A stretch of DNA of 64,000 nt from Lycorma delicatula. Lineage: Eukaryota > Arthropoda > Insecta > Hemiptera > Fulgoridae. The position numbers and the translations under genes were made by a program. The first letter of the stretch is position 1. Each line of letters starts with the position of its first letter. The DNA lies in NCBI RefSeq assembly GCF_047948215.1, contig NC_134461.1:84778103-84842102 (forward strand), written 5' to 3'. The notes below the pieces were generated by a model. The model searched no databases and was not told the origin of the DNA. It saw only the letters and a program-made list of their open reading frames with translations. Below are positions 45,150 through 58,889 of this stretch, piece by piece.

Positions 45150-48055
45150 CATGCTCAAAGTAGAATTAATCATTACATTTTCAACTAGTTATACCAGTGA
45201 TTCTAAACTTTACAAGATACATCTTTCTTTATCGTCCTGCAAAACCTACCTACATATGTATATACACAACATGCATATATGCATAATCATAAAGTAATAA
45301 TTAAAAAATTTAAGTGAATAAAAAAATATTTCTCTATTACCTGTTAATTATGAATTGCTTGAAGTTGGAGTGTTAAGGTATTTATATAAAATGCCTGAAT
45401 CTTCTGGGAAGTTTCAGATAACGAACAACAAGGATAATTCTAGAACAACCAAAGGGATACAATTGATCGCCAATACACAACCTTGAGCCAGGTATTCTTG
45501 AGTAGGTAATGAAGTGTTTCAGAAAATGAAAATATCTACACCATGCTTAATTTAATAAGTAGTAATAAAACTAAATTAATAACATAACATAGTGTCTATC
45601 TTGTTTACTGCTATTAATTAAAATGTTCATTGTAATACTGTTAATCAAGGATAAAACCATAATCAAAATATGAAATTAAAATTGATCGAACACTATCAAT
45701 CCTGGACCAAATAAGACTAACAGTGACTATTTATGCTGGTGTACAAAAAAAATTAAAGATGTCAGTGCAACTCTATTAAGGTAATGTTAATCTCAAGTGA
45801 CTATGGCATCCCTAAGTTACACAAAGTCAATTTAAAATCAGTTTTCTTTTTCTGTGCTAAAAAAGAAATTTAAGCAATGATAAATTTACTTATTGATTCA
45901 CAGAGTGAAACTCCCCAGACAATTAATTTAACATACAGCAGTATATTATTTTTTCATATAAAGTAAGATCTATAAGTAGACAAATCACTATTTAAAAAGG
46001 CTGGATTACTGTCTGTAACAACATCTAAGTAGGCCTTCCACTTCAACATTAACATCATTACAAAGTTGTTGACAAAATGAGATATAATATGTGACAGTTC
46101 ATTCTGATCAGTGAATCAAAAGTGATAAAACTTGAAAGGTGGTTTAATATGTTGAGCTCTACATTTTAAATCAGTTAAGAACAATAAAATAAATATAATC
46201 ATATGGACATTTCAAAAGAGCAGTTAATTAATATATGAAGACGAAGAATGCAGATTTTTGATAATAACAATAATAACTGTTAAGAAGCAGCAAGTTCATC
46301 ATTTTGAACTTGAAAATAAGAGACAGAGAGCAGTGGTCTTTGAATAAATAAAAGCTATCAGTTTTCATTTCTTCCTTGATGGCGACAGACAACTGTGGAT
46401 CACTTCATAAATTAACTTTATATCATAACAGAAAGCTAAACAATGAATTACTACTTTGACTACACATTATGAGTTACAGATAATAAAGAGAAGTTAGTGT
46501 TACAGTGTCCGACCTATGAAAACAAAAATGTTCCTTTACATTTTGATTTTCTTTCCTAATTAGTAAAACAAAACAAAAACACCTTTGCTTTTATTTACTT
46601 AATTTTTTTAAAACAAACTTTTAAGGGTTACAGATAAATACGTTCCACTGGACCTCAATTTCCCTCATAAAAAATGAATGGAATGAAAAAGAATGATCCA
46701 ACAGCAATTAAAAAATGATTAATTCAACCCCCCCCCCCTAAAAAATTATACATATGTAAAATAACAAGATGAATATAAGAAATCATGATTAATCATTAAT
46801 ATTTTTTTTTTCTATTAAAACTAAACTAATATATGTTAAGTATAATATATATATTTAAGTATAAAATTTAATTGTGCACTTGTGCACACATGTACATTAT
46901 CTATCTATATAATATATATATATATATATATTATATATTAATATAAATATTATAATATATATAAATAGGCATATCTATTAAAGGTTACTCATATAAATAT
47001 ATCATACACACTACCCATGTAATATATCATAAATATATAATACAAATAAAAACAAACCTTTTTACATTAAAAAATCCCTTTCAAAAAAAAAGAAGAAAAA
47101 ACCAATTAACCCCATTCTTAAATTAAATTTAAATAACATTTATAAATAATTTTTGTAGAGAAAATATCTCTATGCATGCACCACACATATAGAAACATAC
47201 ATTTATTTATCAAATTAATCAAAGTACAAACATACAGTGGAAGAACACTAACCAAAATGATATAAAAAGTTTTGAAGCGTTACTCAAACTTCAAATTATA
47301 AAAAGGCACACATACAAAGCTGTGTATTAAAAATTCCTTTTTCTATAGTGGTAAATGTAAAATACCATGACTAATACCAAATAACAATAGAATCCAAGAA
47401 GGGTAAAAGAAGATTATATATAAACATATTAATACAAGACAACTTTAACATTGATAGAAGCAGATAGCTTTATATGTGAATTTTTATTATGTGATCTTGC
47501 TTTTGTTTTTACTTTATTGTTTTTTAAAAAAAGTAAAGAAAATCTGAGAGCAACATTTTTAATTTTCAATTATTATATCAGTAATTTTCTAGTCAGTATA
47601 CGTCAATTCCAGACAAATATTACTAACCATATTTTTACAGAATATTACATTTATAAATTAATTACAGTAAAAAGAAAATTACTCAAATGATAATTGTAAA
47701 AATGATTAATTTGTTTTACTACATTATCTAAACAACATAACACTTTTATTTAATGGATATACAGAAAGACTAGTATTTTGAAACATCAAAATCATATTAA
47801 ACACAGGACCAGTGAATAAAAATGATAAAAGAAATAATTTTCAACATCATCTACAACACAAATCCTGTGAAACAAATAATATATGTACACATGTTGTCAT
47901 GCTGTTCAGATAAAGCAGTATTTGAATGAAAAAATATGTGTACACTGTATTGAATGAAATAAATTTTAGTTTCTTTTTTCTTTTTAGTGCACTGATACAT
48001 AGATTAAATTTTATACATTATTTGTACATAAAACTTGATCCATTGTTCCAACAAT
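45150..48055. other. AT-rich DNA in the predicted MCFD2 intron
   Basis: Contains a run of 11 C (46728-46738), unusual in this AT-rich setting, and TA-rich repeats at about 46905-46965. No gene supported. Confidence 0.45.
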
Positions 48056-48121
48056 TTATTATTTTTACAGTTTTCGTAAAATTTCTAATAGAAAAAACAT
48101 CTCTATATAAAAGTAAACAGA

Positions 48122-48267
48122 TCAAAACATTTTGTTTTTGTATTCAGAATAATCAATGAAACCATCATAATTAGCATCCAGTGATATCAATAAAGGGTCA
48201 ACAGTCGACTGAAGTTCATCATCTGATTGAGGATTGGTCATCTGTACTTCATTTTTGGTGTTCTCAT
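48122..48267 (-). CDS. MCFD2: MCFD2 homologue, alternative terminal exon 2 (EF-hand 2)
   Basis: Starts after TTGTTGGGTATTCAG. Two leading bases (AT) complete a split codon with the G from exon 58890-59038, giving Asp; then 47 codons and TGA. The peptide has NTKNEVQMTNPQSDDEL, then a full EF-hand loop DANYDGFIDYSE (Asp1, Asn3, Asp5, Gly6, Ile8, Asp9, Glu12), and ends after EYKNKMF. It is the shortest of the three and stops 7 residues after the loop, like the short tail of vertebrate MCFD2. An AATAAA lies about 62 bases past the stop (48055-48060, minus), a plausible poly(A) signal. The tract before the acceptor is less pyrimidine-rich than for the other two. Confidence 0.8.
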
Positions 48268-48269
48268 CT

Positions 48270-50235
48270 GAATACCCAACAAATAAACAATGTAAATTTA
48301 TATTTAAAAATACATCCATCCATCCATCTTACACATGCATATAATATTATTCTCAACAACACAGTAATCTATTTTTTAATGCTATATGGTTAGGTGATGC
48401 GACAGGTTTATGTTATTATTTATTTTGGTACAGATGGATTCAGAAGGAATATGAATGACCATTCAAATTCAGATGATAACATAACTGAAAGAAAATACAA
48501 CACTAACTGCTGAAACTAACTGAAAGAAAATATTATAAGACAGGATGGTGCTGTTGATTTAACAGTTAAAAACACTCTCCTGCACCCTACTTTTCTCTTT
48601 ATAACTATCTAGATCCAACTGGTACATAGACTATGTTTAATTTGAAATATTTTATAAAGAATAATAAAAAAATTCCAAGGAAAAAATTATTATAAATTTG
48701 GGCACCATAATATTTGAAGTAATCTCATTGCACAGTGATACTTATTTCTAGTACTTCTACACTTAGAATATCCTTGGAAGTAATTTTTAAGCATGCCATC
48801 CATGTGAAAGCCAAATTTCATGTTGTAGAGATAGCATACCTGCATCTTAGAGGTTCTGGGTTGAATGTTGTTTTACAGTGAATTTAATAAAAAATCAGCA
48901 ATTTGCATTGAATTTCTCAAAGTATCAAAATTGGGGATCTTTATTTGACATTTTTATCAGTGGGAGGGGAACAATGCTCACTACTCACTTTACTGTTCCA
49001 GTATATTTGTATGTTTTGATCACGCAGTGTATGGGAAAACTAGCTGCCTCATTTCAATTCATTATGCCAAAATTATTATAATATTTCCTAAGACACCTAA
49101 AAACATTCAGTATTGACAACCTAATGTTTAGAAACAAATCAGAGTGCATTTAGAAATAACCTCAGGAATTATGATAAAAAGACGAGAATAGGGTTGTTCT
49201 GATTTCTTTAATAAAATCTTACTAAAGTCTAAAAATTATTCAAAACTTTAACTCATTGCTTCATAACTGAAGACCAGTTAACATGTTTTAAGCATCTCAA
49301 TAGCTGATTTCTTGAATTTGATAATCAATTTCTACTTAAGTTTAAGGATCCATAATGATCTTAAAGTTAGAATGTTGTTATAAAAATAGAAGTAAAGCAA
49401 GTGTCAATACAACATAATGCTTCTTACTGTACAAACTAAAAATGATAAAACTCCATCATTGAGATTATTCATAACAGTTGGTCTCAAAAAATTCTGGTTA
49501 TACCTTAGGAGTTGAATTAAGATCAACATATAATAATCAGAAGTAGAAATAAAATAATTTTAGTAACAAATTATTAATAAACATGCATATTATAAATACT
49601 GAGAAGCCTTAAACTGTACAACAAAAAATACCTAAAATATCAAATCATCACATGTCATTAAACATTTTAATTGCCATTAAAATTTAACAAAGTAAATTAA
49701 ATTAAAATTAAGTACTTTAATTTAGTGACAAAGAATGTCCAGGAAAAAAGTTATAAAGAACTTAGATTATGAAAATCAGATTTAAGAAGAATAACAGAAA
49801 TTAGAATTTTGAATAAAAATGTGGGTATTGTAGAAGAAACAGAGAATTAACTGAAGAAATTTCAGTCAAGACGAGAGGATCCTAGGAAAAAGTGAAGAAG
49901 AAAGCCATTTATTACTGGACATAAAAAGAACGGACAGGAAATGAAAGACATAATTTAAGATAAGAATGTTTGTTAATTGATGTCTAGGAGAGATTACTGA
50001 AGAGTAAGATGGAGAAGGAAAAAGGAGGGTAACACATTAACAACTTTACTTTTGTACTGAAATTAAGAAACTGATACAAATCAGAGTTCTGAAGAAAGGA
50101 AAACTAATTTTTAGACAAATCTAAAAAATATACTAATATGAGGTATATACAAAAAGTATGTTATGTTGCTACTGCAGTGCTACAATCATAATTTTATGCA
50201 TGCATACTAAGTTGCCTGATATATTAGGAAGAGAT
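48270..50235. other. AT-rich DNA between alternative exons 1 and 2
   Basis: No exon supported. The plus-strand 67-codon frame at 48878 has no motif. Confidence 0.4.
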
Positions 50236-50299
50236 TATAATGCCATTCTTATTCAGGTGTCTAATGCGAATGCTTAGCAAATATTTTCTAATATTTAGA

Positions 50300-51115
50300 A
50301 AAAATTAAGACAACCACTATGTGTGAAATTCACAGTCCAATTTGCAATGTTTATGGAAAAAAGTAAGGAATGATTTCATGGTATGGGTCCAATTATTTAA
50401 TGAAGTACACGATAATGTGCAGGATGATGAATGAAGTGGTGACCATCATTGATTACTAATATTTTGGTGTATGCAATAAATGATAAGAATAAAGAGAGCA
50501 AAAATGATTCATAATCATATCTCTTTCTGTGCTTTTTTTCAGAAATTTCATGATTGCTTCTACATGAAATTGTGTGCGAGAAATTGAATTATCAGTCAGA
50601 AATTGTGTGTACACTGGGGTCTAAGATGCTTACAGAAAATCACAAAATTAAATGGTCAGGCAGTGTGTTGTAATTTTTGAATTTGTAAAGAAAACAATAC
50701 AATAATTTCTTGAGCCATACAGTCACCAAAGAAGAGGCATGGGTGTCGCAGATAATCCCTAAAACAAAACAACTGCGAAATGACACACTTCGTTGCTCAG
50801 AAATAGAAACTGCAAACTGATATTTTACACTCAGAAGATCATGTGCAGATTGTTTTAGAACAAAAAGGAGTTTTTTTTGACTTCTTGCCTACAGACTGTA
50901 CAATCAATTGTGATACACGGCTACCACAACTTAACCTCATCACAACCTTCAGCAGGGAACAGCTTGATCATTCCTCCCCATACAGCCTGGATCTAGCATC
51001 AAGTAACTTTCACCTGTTTTTGGGTCTTAAAGCCTTCCTTGCTAGCTTCCAGTTCCATGATGGCAGTTACTATGTGGCTTGTGTCTCAGGCTGCATCATT
51101 TTATAATAAAGGGAT
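50300..51115 (+). pseudogene. Old mariner transposase relic
   Basis: Plus-strand fragments keep mariner order: VQLFNEVHDNVQDDE (the DNA-binding to linker block, usually FxxGRxNVHDEERSGRP), a CARWV-like block near 50575-50600, KEEAWVSQIIPKTKQ (the TGDETWVxHYxPETK block with the first Asp lost), KGVFFDFLPTDCTIN (the GVLLVDFLPxGxTIN block) and DHSSPYSLDLASSNFHLF (HPPYSPDLAPSDFHLF with the last Asp changed to Asn). Stops and frameshifts are frequent. This is more decayed than the mariners at 40.4 and 60.5 kb and has different motif variants, so it is a separate, older lineage. Confidence 0.7.
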
Positions 51116-51731
51116 CAACTTCTGTTGCCCTGCTATGTTAAGTACCCCATCAATGGTGAGAAATCTGTATAAAATTAGAGTAAAACATGTGCTTCAAAAA
51201 GCAATAAAAATGTACGTTGGTGTGTTCTTGATTTTTCTAATAGCCCTTCAGAACTTACTATCTGAATAACCTTTGATGATGACTATGTAAAAAGGAAAAG
51301 TAACTGAAGATAAAAATTATGAACACATGCAAAAGCACATAAAAGAAAAAAGTAAAAAAGAGTGAAATTATGTATAAGATATCTTTTTAACACCAAAAGA
51401 TAGGTTTAATAAAAATAAATAAATAAAGTTTTCAAAGATAATGAAGAACAAAAGGAGGATGTAAGATATTTACTGCAGAAAGAATGAAGAAATAAAGAAA
51501 AAAGTAAACATCACTGATTTTTTACAAGTGATGAAAGAAGTTATTGGGATGGAGAATGAATTAACTGGAAATACAGTATATACTTTTTCCAAACTGAAAA
51601 GTGTTGCAGATATTATATTTTAAATTTCTCTTACAACAATAAATAGTAATAAAATGAATAAATAAAGACTTTAAACAAAACAATTATACTACATGAATAA
51701 CAATTACCTACTTCATACAGTTATTTTATTT

Positions 51732-51916
51732 TCACGATGATCTTTTAACAGCTTTCTGTTGTGCGCGTACAAATTCAGGGTAATCAATGAAACCATCTCC
51801 ATTAGTGTCATCCATATTTAAAATTGGATCAATCAGTTGTACCAACTCATCATCTTTAAAAAGCTTTTCTTGTGGTTGTACAGTCTGACCAGTTGCTGGA
51901 TCCTTATGACCTTGTT
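51732..51916 (-). CDS. MCFD2: MCFD2 homologue, alternative terminal exon 1 (EF-hand 2)
   Basis: Starts after TTGCTAATATAATATTTAG. Two leading bases (AA) complete a split codon with the G of exon 58890-59038, giving Glu; then 60 codons and TGA. The peptide has a long linker (DPATGQTVQPQEK), FKDDELVQLIDPIL, and a full EF-hand loop DTNGDGFIDYPE (Asp1, Asn3, Asp5, Gly6, Ile8, Asp9, Glu12), then FVRAQQKAVKRSS. The DDEL...ID..L and GFIDY.EF pattern is closest of the three to vertebrate MCFD2, so this is probably the ancestral form. It is nearest the shared donor (intron about 7.0 kb). An AATAAA overlaps the bases right after the stop (51725-51730). Confidence 0.85.
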
Positions 51917-51919
51917 CTA

Positions 51920-54900
51920 AATATTATATTAGCAATGTTACAAACAAACAAAAGCAAGCAAACATACAGACAAAAACACAAAAAACCAAAACACACCATC
52001 AATAAAGAAACAATTAAACCCCAAAAACTAACAAAATGCAATAAAAAAATGAAAGCAAGCAAAAAATCAATATAACTCTCAAATTAATAAAATGAAATCA
52101 AAACTGATAATTTTAAAATAATTTAAAAAATCCTGCATTATCTATTTAATATGAGACTGATTGAGATCAAAGCATAACTTTTTTAATACTGATTTCATGG
52201 TAAAATATTTTCTTTTTCATTGTTAAACAAAAAAATAAAACATAAATTAAAATTGCAATACGGATTAAATGAATTACAATCAATGAATCCTGATAAATCA
52301 AGACTCCCTCTTATGGGAGTTAAGTGAATCTCTGCCAAAATACAAGAAAAGAAAACAACAAAACTACAAATGAAAGTTATTTACAGTAATGGTTAAGCGT
52401 CTGATGAAAGGTCATGACTTTTTGTTCACTAAAAAAAAAATACACAATTACATGATAACCGGTAAATATTGCTTCATTATGCATTTTTCTTTATATGAAA
52501 ATTATTTTCAGTATTAAATATTCATTAATTGACACATTTTTACTCTTTTCCAATCATGCAAAATGAAACTGTCATTTTTATTCTTCTCAGACAGCAAGCA
52601 AACATATGCTTCATCTATATTCATCAGATGATGCAGGCAACAATCACGTTTTACTCATCAAGAAAAATGAAATTGCCATTTTTCCATCTATATTTCATCA
52701 CATGGAGCAAGCTATCAGGGTTCAGAAAATACTATGATATATATATTAAAAGGTTATTATGAAAAAACTGTTTAATAAAATACATATAAATATAGTACAG
52801 TAGAATGTAATATAGTATTGATAATGAATAATTATTAACAAAAATAATTAAGGTAAATTACATTTTTAATAATAAGGTTATTTCCAGATAAATGGAAATA
52901 AAACACATGATATATATAGTTATTATTATTAAATAACTATAAAAATTAATAAATAATACACATATACGAAATAAATGTTTTTCCTGAGAAAACAGTGTTT
53001 TCGCATTTGAAGACAGTGGTTTTGTTGATATTGGTAGACAATGACAACAATTGTGGCTGGGAGGTTAAGAAAATCGAAAATTACAATCTAACGGTAATTT
53101 TTATGTATTGTATTGATAATTTTATTAAACTGATCTGAAAACATTGTTTTTAAAGAGATGCCTACATATGTTTCTTAAAGAAAAAGAAATTATCAATACA
53201 CACTTTAACAAAATATAATAAAAACAGCTTATATCTCACATCACAAAAAAAAAAAAACAATTTCATTGTAAAAATTTTAGTGAATCTCCTCCATATTACA
53301 AAAACAGAATGATGTAAAAAAAATGGTGAGCAATACAAAAAAAAACCTGAAAAACACTTATAATGTGAAGGTATGGTATCCCTTAAAAAATAACTGTTTG
53401 CCCCAGATCCAAAAAAATTGATATACAAAGAAAGTGAATACTATTATATTCTTTAAAACACAATTCTTTCCTTTAAATGCAGAGAAATTCCAGTTTGGTA
53501 TTTTAAGGTGATCTCATAAAAATAAAATTATGCTTTTGTCCTTAAAATATGCATTGGTTTATTTGAAGACAATGATGATGATGGCAATAACAATACATGC
53601 AATAATCCACATCATAAATCAAGAAATTTAGATTTTAATTCTTATTTGGAAACCCCTTGTTTTCCAAATAAGAAAGTTTTACTGTAATATAAATATATAA
53701 CTGTAGTATTAATTACATAACATTTGTTAAATGATAAAAGAAAAACAAAAACTTTTAAAAAAATATTTGTAACAATCAGAGCATAGTATAAAAGAGATTC
53801 AAACTCATATATATAAAAAAAAAGTTTATACGTGCATTCCCCAAATCTAATTACAATTTGACATTAATTATTCCATCTACCTAACTCATAATGAATTTTA
53901 ATTTCAAACATGGATGCAGTGCGATTAAAATTATAATTATGTAAAAGGTGTGAAATTTTATTAAAAATTTTTTTTATTTAAAGAAAAAACAAAAACAATC
54001 TACGAATGCACTTACAAGTAGAATCTTATTAAATAGCCAATTCATTACGAAAAACTGAGCAATCTTGAAAAGGAAACTGAGTTCCTGGATAAGTCCTGAA
54101 TGTTAAGGAATTTCCACAATGTTTTTGTGAGAAGAGAAATCAAAGCTACAGAAAAAGAGATGAGTAATGAGAAAAGTCTGTCAACTCACAATCGAATACT
54201 AATGAAAACTCCACAAACCAGAAGTTTGAATTTTTTATAATTTTCTCTCAAGCAGCAGATGAAAATCTTATTCCTAACTGTTCATTCATTCATTGGAGAT
54301 TGGAATATTTAGAAACAAAACAATGTTTGCTATACATTGTTGGAAAATTATTAACGAATCAACGAGATTATAAACATGATACATAATCTTGAATTTTTTT
54401 AAAAAAACAGAAGTTAAACAGAATAGAGGAGGTAGAATAAACCATAGTTTCTGGCCAAGACACATGGCACACCTACCATTATTAAATAATAATAGAATAA
54501 ATAAAATAAAGTAAGAGAATAGAGGACTGAAGACCTTTTTTTCTATCACATGTCCATTACACATGGAAGTCTTCTTTCTTTTCAGAAAAATCACCAATGG
54601 AAATGAGAATTTATGAATTACAGAGAATATAAAAGAACAGAAGCTTGGTTGCTCTATCAGAGATTTATATCACTAGTGTGAAATTACTTTTAGTTTGTTA
54701 CAGACTCTATAGGATTTTAAAATAAATGCATCAACTTGTATTGTCAGTACCCAATTATTATTTTAAAGAGACAAATTATGTTTACAGTTACAATAACTAA
54801 ATTTCTATTTTAAAATATGCAATGAGATTTACCCCAATGCTGAGATGAATTTAGAAAAATCAATAGTTCAAATTTTCAACAAATATTACCAAAAATTAGA

Positions 54901-55550
54901 TAAATAATGAAATAAATGGATAAATAATGGAAGAAGATTTAATATAATGGAAGACTTCAGTTATAGAAATTAAAAGTTATTTTAAATGATATGGCTTAAA
55001 TAGAAATAATTAAATTATGATTTACAAGACTACAACAGAATTAAATGAAAACATTTTAGAATTAATGGAGGAACTGTAACAGCTGAAATTTAAAAAACCA
55101 AATAAAAGTAAAGTTTGCTGTAAAAAAATTAACTTTTTTAAAACATTTAACATTGTTTCTTGGGAGTATGAGACATTATGATTCATATGCTGTCTTATTC
55201 TATATTTTTGCCTATTGATATATACAATGTAGTAGACAGAACATAGTAATTTTAAAAGAATAAGCCCAAAGTGAATTTATTTTGTTAGTAAATAATTTCC
55301 ATCTACACTGGGATAGAAAACAAGACATCAGTAATCGTATCCGCACCCATGCTATGCTAAATAACAACACTAATGGATAATAATCCAAACTCAATGACTA
55401 AAATTTGGGATAAAAAAGACAGAAATTACCTCTAGCTGAACAAATAGACAAAAATGAAAACATTTAATAGAGACATTCTATGTTTATAAGTTAAGAATTT
55501 TTATATTTCTATTTACCCAAAGATTGGTTTGATCCTTTCAGACTTCAAAC
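51920..55550. other. AT-rich DNA in the predicted first MCFD2 intron
   Basis: No exon or transposon end supported. Two loosely similar phrases (CAAAATGAAACTGTCATTTTTATTC and AAAAATGAAATTGCCATTTTTCC) occur near 52558 and 52660. Confidence 0.4.
53639..53674. repeat. Perfect 14-bp hairpin
   Basis: TTCTTATTTGGAAA and its exact reverse complement are separated by the 8-base loop CCCCTTGT. No neighbouring gene explains it. Confidence 0.75.
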
Positions 55551-55555
55551 CTCTG

Positions 55556-55705
55556 GGACCACTGTTAGGTATTGCTTCAGAGATTGAGATGATTGACAAT
55601 TTTAGTAGCATGTGAAAATGCCATGCCTGACTGGGATTTGAACCCAGGACCTCCGGATGAAAGGCCGAGATGCTACCACTCGCGCCACAGAGGCTGGCTT
55701 ACCAA
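55556..55705 (-). repeat. tRNA-derived SINE, best-preserved head
   Basis: The minus strand has a tRNA-like head: A box TGGCGCGAGTGGTAGC, an anticodon-arm-like CTCGGCCTTTCATCCGGAG, and a T arm CTGGGTTCAAATCCCAG with a perfect 5-base stem and B box. It continues with TCAGGCATGGCATTTTC and a tail containing CTCTGAAGCAATACC and GTCCCAGAGG. The acceptor ends pair poorly and the sequence runs on past the T arm, so this is a SINE, not a tRNA gene. Matching heads occur at 28515-28605 and 9925-10020. Confidence 0.75.
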
Positions 55706-55709
55706 TGCC

Positions 55710-58185
55710 ACCATCCAGCAGCAAAGGTGTGATGTGATACAAAAAGAGTTATGGGGCAGTTTTCCAACACGAAAGTATATAAAACCAAAGTAATTGAATC
55801 AGATGTAGAATAGCAGGCATAACAAAATTTGCTATCTTTAGCCAGACATACTTTGCAGAATTTATTTGTTTTTTTTTCAATTTTTTTTTCCCAATAGTAT
55901 TATTTATTTCATTAACAGATTTATAGTGATAAAACATTTTCTTGATGTGATTAAACAATAAATAATTTAAAAAAAAAAAATAAGAAAAAATTAAATAACT
56001 GCTTTTTCTTTAAGATTTTATATAAAAAACCATTTTTTATCAATAACATCAATTTAGTATCTTTTTTGAACTCGCTAAAAAAAAGATATATATGTTCAAA
56101 TTTTTACTTTAATATAAATCTTAATAAAAAATAAAAAATCAAGCGGATACTTTTTATCAAAATCAATTTTTTGCAATTCAGTTAACATCAGAATTTTATT
56201 TCAATTACATCAAATTACTGACTGAAATTTTTTGTTTATACTTATATATAAAAGAGTTAAAAATAGATCAAATAGAAATGTTTTGTTTATGATATTCAGC
56301 AAGTATGAAATACAATAAACATAAGTTTACAAAATTTTGGATGAAAACTAATAAAGGCAAACAAATACTAAATCCATCTAAATTTATTAAAATGTTTCTT
56401 GTATATGCAGGATGTCATCAGTATATAAGCTGATGAAAGTGCTAATAATATACTTACCTTATAAAAGAGTAATCATTTTTGATAACTAATGGGAAGGAAC
56501 TGATGATTACTCTAAAGCTCTTGGCCTAATATACTTCTCTTGGGTTTTGTAAGCTTTGCATAGCAGTAACAATGTAGATATTTAAACTAGACCTCGGGAA
56601 AATTTCAACACATGCATAATTATACATTAAGATTAGAATAAAAAATTCATGAAAAGAAATAAAGAAACAAAAAAAAAAAACAAAGTTAATATCATTTATC
56701 AGAATTATTAAAAATTAGTGTTAAGACTATTAAAAATACATAATGAAATATAATAAAATAAATATGATAAGATTTGTAATAAAACATCAAAAATTAGTTT
56801 TAAATACAGTAATTTTTTATTTTTGTTAGTGACAATAAATTACATGTTGAAAATGTTTTAGAGTAATGTTCTGAAAGTATGACTAATTGTTCCTGCAGCT
56901 GAGTTTATTTAACAAAACCAACATACAGCATTCTTTTATTACTGATAATGATTCATTGTTTTAACACGGATGTAACATTAGATTAAGAAACTCTTCTTAA
57001 TTTATCAGAAACACACATACACTTGCATGCATGCATACATGCAAGAAACAGTTTTAAGTCAGTTTTGAAATTAAAAAAAAGAAAAGTTATACACATTTAA
57101 TAATTTTTAAGTTTAATAAAAGAGAACTCAAAATATAGAATATAGATGACCTAGTGTTTGAATTAAGCAATTTTAGGCTAACCATAATTTAGGTATGCAC
57201 TTTTGGATCTATTTTTTTTGAGAATGAACAACCAGACAGTACATTAGTATTTAAAAAAAAAATTGAAATATTATAAAGGTTAGGTCCTCAAAGAGTTTAA
57301 CTTATAAAATGAAAAATATAAATATAAAAAAAAAGAAATAATACACACATATTGTAGAGATCAATATTAGGTTTGTTCAAATATGGTTCCATCATACAAT
57401 CAGCAAAATACTGTAATATTTTTATATATTTCTTTAATACAGATAAGGTAATAGTTTATCAAGTAGCATATATACAAAACAAGAAGGAAAGTCTAACTGA
57501 AAAATATACTGGCTATAACTCATTATAATAGAACGTTAAAAATACAGAAACAAAAGAGAAAATGTAGAAAGAATTAATATAAAAACAGCAGAACAGATTT
57601 TATCTGGTAATGAAGAGTACTCTATATTACCTGGTCTCACATGATATAAAAATATCACAGGCATTGTAGATGCCAGAACCTTCTGGCATTTTTCTTATCT
57701 GTAATCTCATCTTTCTTGTTATAATATGGATGTAAATTCATGGGCGTGTACAATATTACAATGTTGTAATTATAAAAACAATACAGAAGAAAAAAAGAGG
57801 GAATTTTGATAAAAAAAATAATGCTTTTAGTTTAAAAAAGAAGTGATAAGATACATATAACAATGTTAGATAAAAATTATGAATAAGAGGTACATATACC
57901 ACTTATTGTGGTAATTTTCTCCACTTACCAGTGGAAAAAACAATAAAATATAAGTTTATCGAAAACCAATGTCAGATTAAATATCTGATAATATAATTAG
58001 AAAGATACAATGCAGTACACTAAATAGGATAATGACTGGAGAGACCTGTGTTAGGTTAAAAGATGATAAAAAGCAAGAAACCATGAAGTATACAATATGT
58101 AGCTTGTAGTTTGTCATGAAATATATTGAGACTGGAAGTAGTGTGAGACCAGAGTGAAGGGGAGGCTACCCCATTATTCGATCTA
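55710..58185. other. AT-rich DNA in the predicted first MCFD2 intron
   Basis: No gene or element supported. TGCATGCATGCATACATGC simple sequence lies near 57025. Confidence 0.45.
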
Positions 58186-58191
58186 TAGTGG

Positions 58192-58456
58192 CAGTGGCTT
58201 TGTGTCAGAAACTTCCTTCCATTTAAATCATATAAATGAATGTTTGGAAAGCTGATGTACATGTGATTCTTCTGATTTTGAAAAATTTTTTTAAGCTAAA
58301 ATAAAAAACAAAAATGATTCTGACATATTACAATTAGAAATGCTTAACTAATTGGAATAACTGTTAACAATGTACATTAAATGTGATTAACTGGGAATAA
58401 CAGTCATGCAGAAAAGGTCACAAACGCCTTCCAGCAATGTGCTGAAGGGTTAACAG
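58192..58456 (+). repeat. Direct repeat, copy A (flanks the EF-hand 1 exon)
   Basis: From CAGTGGCTTTGTGTCAGAAA to CTTCCAGCAATGTGC, highly similar to copy B at 59435-59698 in the same orientation. Copies start 1243 bases apart and lie on opposite sides of the MCFD2 exon 58890-59038. Confidence 0.9.
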
Positions 58457-58889
58457 AAAAAGGGAGAAACAAAGTTAATTCTGAATAAAAGATTTTTTAT
58501 CTGTATATCAAATCACTACAGGGACTTCATAAACATTTAATACTAAACGAGTAGGAAAAAATTTTCAAAATGCTATTTGAAGATTGTAAAAAAAAATTTG
58601 ATACCTTATTTATGAAAACCAGAACAACTGTTTTAGAATTAAAGTGACAAAAAAATAAATATACATATTTAAAAGATTGCCTCAAATATCCACTATTTTT
58701 AATCAAGTAATAAACAAATTGCAACTTACAAACTTCAGTTCATAATAAGACTTTACCAATAGAAGAAAACGTTTTTTTTAAGCTGCATAAATGAATTGCT
58801 AACCAAGATGAAAAAATTACATGATACTTAGATTAAGAATAATAAATTAAAATAAAATTATATTTAAAAGTATAATAAATCATACAAAC

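Noticed and set aside
46270..46330. A minus-strand QNDEL phrase resembling the helix before EF-hand 2
   Set aside because: It ends in a stop four codons later with no calcium loop; the phrase is part of a small AT-rich inverted repeat.
55600..55705. A real tRNA gene on the minus strand
   Set aside because: The T arm pairs, but the acceptor stem does not close, and the sequence continues into a tail shared with other SINE copies.
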